Assembly: GCA_037349105.1 (NCBI GenBank)
Contig: JAYJMM010000028.1
Coordinates: forward strand, 1,612,001-1,676,000
Length of the DNA: 64,000 nucleotides
Direction: 5' to 3'
DNA from: Limnomonas spitsbergensis
Taxonomy: Eukaryota > Chlorophyta > Chlorophyceae > Chlamydomonadales
Below the pieces are notes generated by a model. It was not told the origin of the DNA, ran no database searches, and worked only from the letters and a program-made list of their open reading frames with translations. Numbering within the stretch: position 1 is the stretch's first letter; every line of letters begins with the position of its first letter. Of this stretch, positions 56,593-64,000 are shown piece after piece. Made by a program: the position numbers and the translations under genes.

Positions 56593-58280
56593 TGGTTTCG
56601 CGTGGTTTCAGTTCGGTTCAGTACGACGAAACCACGCCAACTGAAACCGGCCTCGGACCACCAGTTTCAGATAAGTCTGTCACTCAAACTCTAATACCGT
56701 ACGTATACCAGATTTCTTTCAATCACAACGTGTAATGGTGGTTATAGGCCCCGGTTTATTCACAACTAATGGAATAAGGGGGGGACACTTTATATTGGTG
56801 AGTTCGACCTGGTATGAACTAAGTGTTTTTTGCGTTGCAGAGTTGGCTTCATTTAGAATACTCTCCTTTCAAACAGTTTACAAAGGAAAACCCAACCATT
56901 AGGGCTATTGAGGCCATAGTCAAAGTTCGTCGCATACTGTCATGCACACATCTCTGGTCATGGACTAACAGCCAGCACTACGTATGAAACGGGGAACTGC
57001 TACCCATCAGGGACTATGTTGGGGGTGGCGGGAACACCATGGGGGGGCCAACAAACGCAATTAGTGTTGCAGACATTGACATATGCGTGCTAGGCTATTC
57101 AGCATCAACAACCGGAGTGACACTCAAACTAGGCACGATTCCCGGCAGCCTTGTTTCTATCTGCCTTCTGCTTGAGCTGTGTTATCAGCTATGTAATCAG
57201 ACCCAGTTTACCCAAATGAACTAAGGGAAGTGCTTGCGTTGTTGCCTAACCCATAGGCAGCCTTGGCAGTGGAGGCACAAAGTATAACTTTTTCATTCGC
57301 TGTCGTGAGGGTACCGATTTCCAGTGCCACCAGGACCATGGATTCTATTGAGCCTCGGTAAAGCGGATTTTTTCGATGCGGCAGCGATCGCCTTCAAAGC
57401 TGCAGCCTGGTCAGGGGGACTTTAAAAGCAAATTAATATTAACAAAATTGAGAGCAACTGTATAAAAAGGTTTTGTAGGCAAGTACATGCGCTTGAGGAC
57501 AGGTTAATAAAAAATACTGAGTCAAGGGATTTAGTCAGAATGGTAGCATGCATGTCAACCCACACCACAACAGTGTTAGGGTCGGCTATGATATCTTTAG
57601 ACGCCTGAATGGAGCCCTGACTCTCGATATATGACTCAGCATGCATTTTTGACTTGCCACTCCTCCCACTGAAACCTCCTACCGTTTTAAATGTAGGCTT
57701 GTAACTCGGCATCAGTGTTCCACACCTTTTGCAAAACTGCAGACTCCTGCCAGCCCTTGATTTTATTAAAATTTTGAACTTCATCAACAATGGGGTTCAG
57801 CATGTCACGATGAGACAATAAGGGTTTAGAACGGACGAAGCAATTCATTGTACCAGAAATTCTTACCTAACTGGTGTAACGTCATTGACCTAACTGGGGG
57901 AAGTATGTAAGGATAACAAGGACAGTGGGTGTCAGAACATAAACTTCTGTCATGCCATTTTCATCGACAAGCTTGACACGTTCTTTATCCAAAATTTTGG
58001 CCGATGTAGCAGTGTGGACCTCGTAAAGACGGAAGTACTCTTCGATTTTCAATGCCACCAACTGTCATGTCGCACCATTCTGTCATGTCGCACCATAAAG
58101 CAGTAAACGTGCCATTATGGTAAACTCCGGAATCTCCGGTAAAGGCGCCTTAGAGAAGTGTCCTCTACTCACAAACACGGTACATTACCGTACACACAGG
58201 CTCCTTGTACTTCAGACAAGAGCTGTTAACTGGCTACTGTAAGGTTCAGCCCTAGCAGGAAGTCTCTCTGCCTAGGGGTA
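56593..58280. other. Interval without a confident gene
   Basis: A minus frame at 57422-57790 (122 codons, with FCKRCGTLMPSYKPTF and a hydrophobic tail) has no recognised family. A GGTGTAACGTCATTGACC family terminus lies at 57873-57890. Two tandem copies of CTGTCATGTCGCACCAT sit near 58070-58105. Confidence 0.4.
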
Positions 58281-58446
58281 ATGTCTGGGTGTCCCTGTCT
58301 TGTGGGTACCGCCCCTACTACTTCACTCGCCCCCCGCTCCTCAGCGTTAAGGGCATGCGCTGGGAGCCGGAAAAAGGGGTCGGTACTGAAAGAAAGAAAC
58401 TTCTGGCAATATGTACACTTCAGAAGATCAAAATATCAAAGCAAAT

Positions 58447-58518
58447 CTGCCTGGTTCAGGCCGTCCCCCGCATCTGCCTGGTTCAGGCTATATACACACA
58501 TCAGCCTGGTTCAGGCTG
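58447..58518. repeat. Three copies of the palindromic motif GCCTGGTTCAGGC
   Basis: Copies lie near 58450, 58477 and 58505, with a fourth at 58977. Each is a 5-bp stem with a 3-nt loop. The copies are spaced 27-28 bp apart, and the 58281-58928 frame that spans them is probably not a gene. Confidence 0.6.
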
Positions 58519-58840
58519 TTTTCAAAGCAAAATCTGTACGCCCAGAACTTGTCAGTTCCCTAACACTGAAGCCTCCTAAACATCTGACTGCAATCCAGCC
58601 AGTCGGTAAAAAAAATCCCCTGAAGAAAATCCACTGCAGGAAATGTGCTGCAGGACATCCACACAAGGAAATTCATCAAAGAAAAAATTCACTGAAACCC
58701 GTGGCGGACCCTAGGTCCACCCACGGTTCTGCACACTTGACAAAGGCCTCTGGGACCCTGATCTCTCTCCGGCCTGATCGGGGCACACAGAATCCGGTAC
58801 CGTCACCAGTGTCATGCTTGGTTGCAGGCAATAAAGGGTC

Positions 58841-58918
58841 AGAACCCATCAGAAACCCTCAGCAACCATCAGAAACCATCAGAAATCATCAGAAACCATC
58901 AGAAATCATCAGAAACCA
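58841..58918. repeat. 10-bp tandem repeat AGAAAYCATC
   Basis: About eight units of AGAAACCATC or AGAAATCATC; the first units are the most diverged and the last four alternate C and T at one position. Confidence 0.9.
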
Positions 58919-58928
58919 GAATCTTTAA

Positions 58929-59567
58929 ACTTCTGGAAAATATGTACGTAGAAGCTCAAATCGTCTTAGCAAATCTGCCTGGTTCAGGCCTTCTTCAAAA
59001 GAAAAAATCCACAGAGTCTCAGCTGATGCGCAATGCGCGGAATCCTACAAATCCAGGCTGTTCAGCCCACTACTGGCTAGCAAACAGGGAAATTTTCAAA
59101 GTTATCAGGTCAAGCTAAGAACAACCGCTGCTCTCGCCCCACTGCGCCATAGCCGCCTGGTCTTCAATGGCCACAGGAAATGTGCGCCGTAGCAGCGTGA
59201 TCCGCCCCCTGCTGTGTTATCATCGCCCGAGTTGACTAATTCTCCTCGCTCACTATCTTCATAACATATGTACTACCGTAGCCTTGCTGCTACGGTGTTT
59301 GAGAAACAAATTTTCACTATGTTGCTGCGATAGCTTTAACTCCAATCCTGCATCTTCCGTCTTCGGTCCGCTGGCTGCCGGCCCACTGCCTGCCGGGTAC
59401 TAGGACAAGCCGCTCTGCGTCTGCATTTTCTGCTCTGTAGGCGCCTGCCCGCTCCTTGCCAGTTACGGCGTGGGTAACGTCACGTGCTCAGCGGCCTTGC
59501 CGCTCTGGGCTCGGCCTCAGGTCTCGGTAAGCTCCGCAAGGGCTGACTCCTCCTCTTTGTTGGAAGC
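58929..59567. other. Interval without a recognised gene
   Basis: No substantial frame. It lies 3' of the Gag-like ORFs on their strand, where a retroelement would carry pol, but no pol-like sequence is visible here. Confidence 0.4.
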
Positions 59568-60482
59568 CTAGCGCCACCTTGGCCCATCTATGGACCGCTC
59601 GCTGGGTGACATTGGCTTCTCTTCATCCAAGGAATATCTTTCTCCAAAAAGTCTCTCCCTCCAAGAAGCCTCTCGCGCCTCCTCCTCCTCCTCCTCCTCT
59701 TCCTCCTCTTCCATCTCATTCTCCTCTTCTGCCTCTTCCATCTCATTCTCCTCTTCTGCCGTAGGCCTGTGATCTGTGACCATCAGGTCCCCCATTTCCA
59801 GGGCGAACTTCTCCCACAGCACCACCTGCTGCGTCAGCACAGTGATCTGCTCCTCATCGGTCATGCACAAGTACCCTGGCACAGTGATCACGAACTTGCT
59901 CAGCTTGACCCTGGTGGCCACAGGCAGCCCTTCATAGAACATGTGCGAGACCGAGTGCCTTCTGCCAAAGTAGTCCACTGCATCCCTGGAGATATGTAGC
60001 AACTCTGCTGTGGACAGGACTCTGTGCGCAAACGCCTCTACTGTCTCCTCTGGCTTGACCTCTGGATCCAAGGTTGTTTTGACTCCCAGCTTGAGGTTGG
60101 TGATCGCGGATCTCTCATCCGAGGTCGGCTTCCCCACCTCCTCCTTTACCACCCTGATCCACAGGGTAAGCAGGGAAACCGCACAGCACTGCTCCTCTGC
60201 TGGAGCGGCCCACTGCCCCCTGATCCTTTCCACCTCCTTGGTGGCCCTGTCCCCTGCATGGGGCGCTGCCCTGATGGCCACCATCAACGGCCCCACACTG
60301 GCAGGCTTGTTGTTCCACAACCTGGCCAGGGATCGCACGAGCATGGCCATGGCCGAGGGTGACTGGCAGGATCCAACAATTTCCCCTGCCACCACGGCCA
60401 GCGCCGGTGGTTCATCCGACAGCGCCAGTCTGTTGTGTGATCCCCAATAGCCACACGCTTGGCAATATATTCTTGGCTGCAA
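59568..60482 (-). CDS. Gag-like ORF, downstream frame
   Basis: About 300 codons. It opens with a Cys-x2-Cys...His cluster (IYCQACGYWGSHNRL) and contains a helical region typical of retrotransposon capsid proteins: PEETVEAFAHRVLSTAELLH, SHMFYEGLPVATRVKLSKF and DEEQITVLTQQVVLWEKFAL. The C-terminus has a Glu-rich run coded by a CTC/TCC microsatellite near 59675-59760. It has no clear ATG of its own near the start and overlaps the end of the upstream ORF by about 70 bp in another frame. It may be reached by frameshifting or splicing, or may be one gene broken by an indel. Confidence 0.5.
   Translation of the reverse strand: MQPRIYCQACGYWGSHNRLALSDEPPALAVVAGEIVGSCQSPSAMAMLVRSLARLWNNKPASVGPLMVAIRAAPHAGDRATKEVERIRGQWAAPAEEQCCAVSLLTLWIRVVKEEVGKPTSDERSAITNLKLGVKTTLDPEVKPEETVEAFAHRVLSTAELLHISRDAVDYFGRRHSVSHMFYEGLPVATRVKLSKFVITVPGYLCMTDEEQITVLTQQVVLWEKFALEMGDLMVTDHRPTAEEENEMEEAEEENEMEEEEEEEEEEEAREASWRERLFGERYSLDEEKPMSPSERSIDGPRWR
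59673..59760. repeat. (TCC)n / CTCTTC microsatellite coding a Glu-rich run
   Basis: Runs of TCC and TCTTCC, including a duplicated 33-bp segment (CATCTCATTCTCCTCTTCTG twice), which encode EEEEEE and ENEMEE on the minus strand. Confidence 0.9.
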
Positions 60483-63400
60483 CCGCGCCCGGGTGTGACA
60501 TATCCAACACCGGCACGTTGCCTTGGATAGCTGGGATTTTGGTATATTTGGCCACCCCTGCCAGCTGCAGGACCATCTGCTGCAGCAGCTGCATGTTCAT
60601 CCTTGTCTGCTCCCTATCGAGCCTCTTCATTTCCTGGTCGCTGGACTCCCGCCTGGCCCTTGGCCCGCGCCTGTCCGCTCCACCTGACCCCGACTCGTCT
60701 AAACTGGAGTCTGATCCAGATCCGCTACTGTCGCCCCCTGATGGGCTGCGACTGCGCTGGTACTGGCTGTTTCTGCGGCCAGCCCCATCCTGGGCTTGTC
60801 CGCCCCCGGACGACTGTCTGCCGGCCCCGCTCGCGGAGCCTCTGCTCCTCTCGGGTGGCGGCTGATCAGCCTCATCTCTGCTTTTTCTCTCCTCTGGGCT
60901 AGACTCCCGAGGCTGTGATCCTCTGCCGGATTCTGCCTGCCCCCTGGGCGGCTTCTGGCTTGGCTCGCCTGGCTGTGTCCTCCTGCCGTATTCTGCCGGC
61001 CCCCTGGGCGGCTCCTGGCTCTGCCAGTTTGGCTGTTTCCCTCCTGTGTAATTCCTGACGTAGGAATCAGATTGCGTTTCCCCTCTGGTTTCCTGCCTTC
61101 TTGGTCCACTGCTGCGCACACTGCCTGCAGGCTCGTCCTGTTGTGTTCCTCTTGCTGCGCCCTCTTGCCTTTTCCTCAGGAACTTCTCGATGTAATCCAC
61201 CTGGGTTTCCTGGCCTGTGTTCTCTTTGTCCTCGATTATGCGCAGGAGTGCATAAGACTCTTGCCTGTTTGCTCTGCGCGTTGCTACGCCTTGCTCAGCC
61301 ATCCTGGCCAGCGATCGGCTAGTCAACTCCGCCCTTTCGCTGGCGGCTGGGCTACTGGCCCTGGGCTCTTCCCTGCCCCTTGGCCGCCCCCTGAGGCTTG
61401 GCTCGCTGCTGACCTCAAAAACCTCAGATCTGAGTGTTGGGGTTGGCGCGGTTCTTGCTTGCTGCTGCCACCTTTGGACTTCCCTGAGCTCCTCAGGCCG
61501 CTGCCCCGCTGTTTTAAATCCTTCCCATGCCTGGTCCTCCTCATCTTCTGGCTCGGATCCCGGTTCCACCTGATTTCCTGTTACCTCATTGCACCACTCA
61601 TCTGCGAAGGCCTTAACAGCCAGGGCTGCTTCGCGTCCAGCCCTTCCCTTGGATACCTGTCCAAGGGCGCTTAACAGCGTCGCCCTGTCCTGCCCTGTGT
61701 GGGGGATACCCAGCATGGCCTTTGTTGCCCATCCCCTCAGATGATGGGCCTTGAACTCCTCAATGGCTGTGACCTGGTCCTGGAAATGCAAGAACGTCCT
61801 GGAGCAAACTTGCTTCCACAGGTCTGTTGCCCACTGCAAAATTCCTGCCCAACCGATCGGTCCTTCTGACTCCTCATTGCCGCACACTACTCCCCCAGTC
61901 CCGGAGCGCTCTGGCTCTCTAGGTCTGGTATCCTGCGCCTGTGCTGTACCTTGATAAAATCCGCGCAGGATTTCCTTGTGGCCGCCGCCTGCTCGCATCT
62001 GGCTGCTAGATCCCTCCTTGGGTGTCTGCACAGGTCTGCCCACACTGGGCGTAAACTTGGACAGCGGCGTCCCGTAAACTGTGGATCCCGCCCCTCTTTG
62101 AACCGGCACCCTGCGTGGTCGCATTGGCTGCCTTGGGCGCAGCCCTGTCACTGGCTGCCGCCCCTTCTCTTCTTGTATCGGATCAGGCAGCTCTTCCTCA
62201 GATATTAGGTCAGCCCACGGCTTTCCCACCGGTACAGCTGACTTTTCCTGTGGTTCTTTGCTGCTCTGCGGGGCCTGCCTGGTCACAGCAGGCTTGATCT
62301 CAGCTCCCTCGCGCTTGATCTCTGCATCACTGGCCTCAGCCGGGTCCTCACCCGGCTCCAGCCCCCTCTGGATGTTGGCATCCATGAGGTGCTCACATGC
62401 ACTGTCGCTGTGCTCGCACTCGAACCCGCAGAACATGCATACTCTTCCGGGGTAATACCTCATGGCCTGACGCATGGCATTGCGGGTGTCCATCTGCTGC
62501 TGACGGTCACCTGTTGCGCAATCCTCCCAGAGCCTGGCCAGCTCCACATCTGCAGGCACCGCAGCAGGGAATGCTACCAGGCACACATTCCTGCTGCTGC
62601 TGTTGTTCACGGGTGCTGGCACCGGAGACCTGCTGCTCCTAGCTTCATCCACGTCACTGTCAGCTGCCCTGTCTTGTGGCAACAGCGTCTGCAGTTTCTT
62701 TGCCAAGCGACGCTTCATCATCCTCAGCTGCCTGGTCATTCTCATCTGCCAGGCAATCCCTGGCTGCCTGGCCATCCACAGCTGCCTGGCCATTCCTTTG
62801 AGCTTCTGCTGGTACCAGTTCACCTTTTCCCTCAGCATGGGTATGGAGATCCCCTGCTCCTCTGACCCCTCAGGATTCTCTGCCGCCTCCAGCTGTTTGC
62901 TGGCCTGCTGGGCCGCACCTGGTTCTGATATTGGCACCTGGACCCCTCCTGGAGCTGCTGGCACTGGTGGTGTGACAGGCCCATCTTCTTCTGGCTGGTG
63001 CATCTGCACCAGCACCGGCGCCTGCCTGTGCTCGTGGTCCTCAACCTCACTTGGGCCAACTGGTTCCTCAGCCACCCTTTGGGTCAGCTTCTGCTCCCAC
63101 GGATGCAGTTGGTCCGGCTCGCAGCCGCCGGCCACCACAGGTGTCACATGGGCTGCCTCCCTCGACAAACACAAACGTGACGCCTGCACCTGCAGTTGGC
63201 CTGGCTCACAGCCACCGATCCCTACAGGTGTCACAGGAACGTCCTCCTTCTGCAAACACAGCCGTGATGCCTGCACCTGCAGTTGGTCTGGCTCACAGCC
63301 ACCGATCCCTACAGGTGTCACAGGAACTGCCTTTCTCTGCAAACAGAGCCGTGATGCCTGCACCTGCAGTTGGTCTGGCTCACAGCCACCGATACCTACA

Positions 63401-64000
63401 GGTGTCACAGGAACTGCCTTTCTCTGCAAACACAGCCGTGATGCCTGCACCTGCAGTTGGTCTGGCTCACAGCCACCGATCCCTACAGGTGTCACAGGAA
63501 CTGCCTTTCTCTGCAAACACAGCCGTGATGCCTGCACCTGCAGTTGGTCTGGCTCACAGCCACCGATCCCTACAGGTGTCACAGGAACTGCCTTTCTCTG
63601 CAAACACAGCCGTGATGCCTGCACCCGCAGTTGGTCTGGCTCACAGCCACCGGCCACCACAGGTGTCACAGGAACGTCCTCCATCTGAAAACACAGCCGT
63701 GACGCCTGCACCTGCAGTTGGCACGGCTCGTGGCCATCGGTCACCACAGGTGTCACATGAACTGCCTCTCTCTGCAAACACAGCCGTGACGCATGCACCT
63801 GCAGTTGGCCTGGCTCACAGCCAGCGGCCGCCACAGGTGTCACATGGGCTGCCTCCCTCGGCAAACACAGCCTTGACGCATGCACCTGCAGTTGACCTGG
63901 CTCACAGCCACCGATCCCTACAGGTGTCACAGGAACTGCCTCCATCTGCAAACACAGCCGTGACGCCTGCACCTGCAGTTGGCCTGGCTCACAGCCACCG
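60412..64000 (-). CDS. Gag-like polyprotein, N-terminal part outside window
   Basis: An open frame of more than 1,190 codons running from the window edge to a TGA at 60412. The visible N-terminal 300 residues are a 29-residue tandem repeat. Then come acidic linker, a basic helix (MARQLWMARQPGIAWQMRM), a Cys/His cluster (VCMFCGFECEHSDSACEHLM), a helical region with WAGILQWATDLWKQ and FADEWCNEV, and a long Arg/Ser/Gly/Pro-rich tail with SRSPSGGDSSGSGSDSS. The end, MSHPGAVAAKNILPSVWLLG, overlaps the downstream Gag-like frame. No protease or reverse transcriptase motif is present. I infer a retroelement structural protein or a domesticated derivative. Confidence 0.5.
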   Translation of the reverse strand, partial: GGCEPGQLQVQASRLCLQMEAVPVTPVGIGGCEPGQLQVHASRLCLPREAAHVTPVAAAGCEPGQLQVHASRLCLQREAVHVTPVVTDGHEPCQLQVQASRLCFQMEDVPVTPVVAGGCEPDQLRVQASRLCLQRKAVPVTPVGIGGCEPDQLQVQASRLCLQRKAVPVTPVGIGGCEPDQLQVQASRLCLQRKAVPVTPVGIGGCEPDQLQVQASRLCLQRKAVPVTPVGIGGCEPDQLQVQASRLCLQKEDVPVTPVGIGGCEPGQLQVQASRLCLSREAAHVTPVVAGGCEPDQLHPWEQKLTQRVAEEPVGPSEVEDHEHRQAPVLVQMHQPEEDGPVTPPVPAAPGGVQVPISEPGAAQQASKQLEAAENPEGSEEQGISIPMLREKVNWYQQKLKGMARQLWMARQPGIAWQMRMTRQLRMMKRRLAKKLQTLLPQDRAADSDVDEARSSRSPVPAPVNNSSSRNVCLVAFPAAVPADVELARLWEDCATGDRQQQMDTRNAMRQAMRYYPGRVCMFCGFECEHSDSACEHLMDANIQRGLEPGEDPAEASDAEIKREGAEIKPAVTRQAPQSSKEPQEKSAVPVGKPWADLISEEELPDPIQEEKGRQPVTGLRPRQPMRPRRVPVQRGAGSTVYGTPLSKFTPSVGRPVQTPKEGSSSQMRAGGGHKEILRGFYQGTAQAQDTRPREPERSGTGGVVCGNEESEGPIGWAGILQWATDLWKQVCSRTFLHFQDQVTAIEEFKAHHLRGWATKAMLGIPHTGQDRATLLSALGQVSKGRAGREAALAVKAFADEWCNEVTGNQVEPGSEPEDEEDQAWEGFKTAGQRPEELREVQRWQQQARTAPTPTLRSEVFEVSSEPSLRGRPRGREEPRASSPAASERAELTSRSLARMAEQGVATRRANRQESYALLRIIEDKENTGQETQVDYIEKFLRKRQEGAARGTQQDEPAGSVRSSGPRRQETRGETQSDSYVRNYTGGKQPNWQSQEPPRGPAEYGRRTQPGEPSQKPPRGQAESGRGSQPRESSPEERKSRDEADQPPPERSRGSASGAGRQSSGGGQAQDGAGRRNSQYQRSRSPSGGDSSGSGSDSSLDESGSGGADRRGPRARRESSDQEMKRLDREQTRMNMQLLQQMVLQLAGVAKYTKIPAIQGNVPVLDMSHPGAVAAKNILPSVWLLGITQQTGAVG
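63110..64000 (-). repeat. 87-bp coding tandem repeat, 29-residue unit
   Basis: About ten units of 87 bp continue to the window edge. Consensus peptide parts are ASRLCLQRKAVPVTPVGIGG followed by CEPDQLQVQ. TGCAGTTGG, for instance, recurs at 63191 and 63278. Four central units are almost identical while the outer ones are diverged, as expected from expansion in the middle. Each unit carries two cysteines. Confidence 0.95.

Noticed and set aside
58281..58928. A 215-codon plus-strand gene
   Set aside because: It spans palindrome repeats and the 10-bp tandem repeat, and a second frame over the same bases looks equally good.

Overview
This looks like nuclear DNA of a eukaryote, most likely a green alga or a related photosynthetic protist. 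The support is many GT-AG introns with phase-consistent exons, GC-rich exons, a VPS13-family gene, a HAD-family gene of a type I associate with plants and algae, and a patchwork of small inverted-repeat elements and retroelement-like ORFs. The lineage is inference; no organelle or rRNA marker is present.

Region 1 (1-24873) is one uninterrupted minisatellite. Its unit is 14 bp (RCAATCAAGGGAGG) and its left end lies outside the window. It has higher-order structure: rare variant units recur in the same order, and one 1.73-kb segment with matching markers occurs twice, 6.72 kb apart. The giant plus-strand reading frames here arise because 3 x 14 bp = 14 stop-free codons; I do not call them genes.

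Region 2 (24954-39902, minus strand) is the 5' part of a multi-exon VPS13-like gene (bridge-like lipid transfer protein). I could place about 20 exons with compatible phases, about 1,900 codons. The last visible exon ends at a splice donor only 80 bp from the minisatellite. If the gene continues, the whole array lies inside one intron of more than 24.9 kb. The transcribed sense of the array is almost devoid of AG dinucleotides, so it offers almost no splice acceptors.

Region 3 (39903-47302) holds an orphan ORF (40600-41700, plus) followed directly by two long perfect hairpins, then a decayed, probably element-derived coding stretch (42924-45360). Inside that stretch is a 36-bp-period array of about nine small hairpins whose stems vary but stay self-complementary, with a conserved ANNTGTC-like loop. 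This is the most unusual structure in the window. A small zinc-finger ORF (46862-47302, minus) follows.

Region 4 (47531-58930) is a mosaic of mobile-element fragments: a 1.1-kb inverted repeat (47531-48644), a family of shared termini (CGTTACACCTCTGGGCC), two inverted copies of a retroelement-type zinc-binding tail, and a 435-bp element with 54-bp terminal inverted repeats. Embedded in it is an intact six-exon HAD-superfamily gene (53474-55267, minus) with all four HAD motifs.

Region 5 (59568-64000, minus) carries two overlapping Gag-like ORFs in different frames. The upstream one starts beyond the window and its visible N-terminal part is an 87-bp (29-residue) coding tandem repeat.
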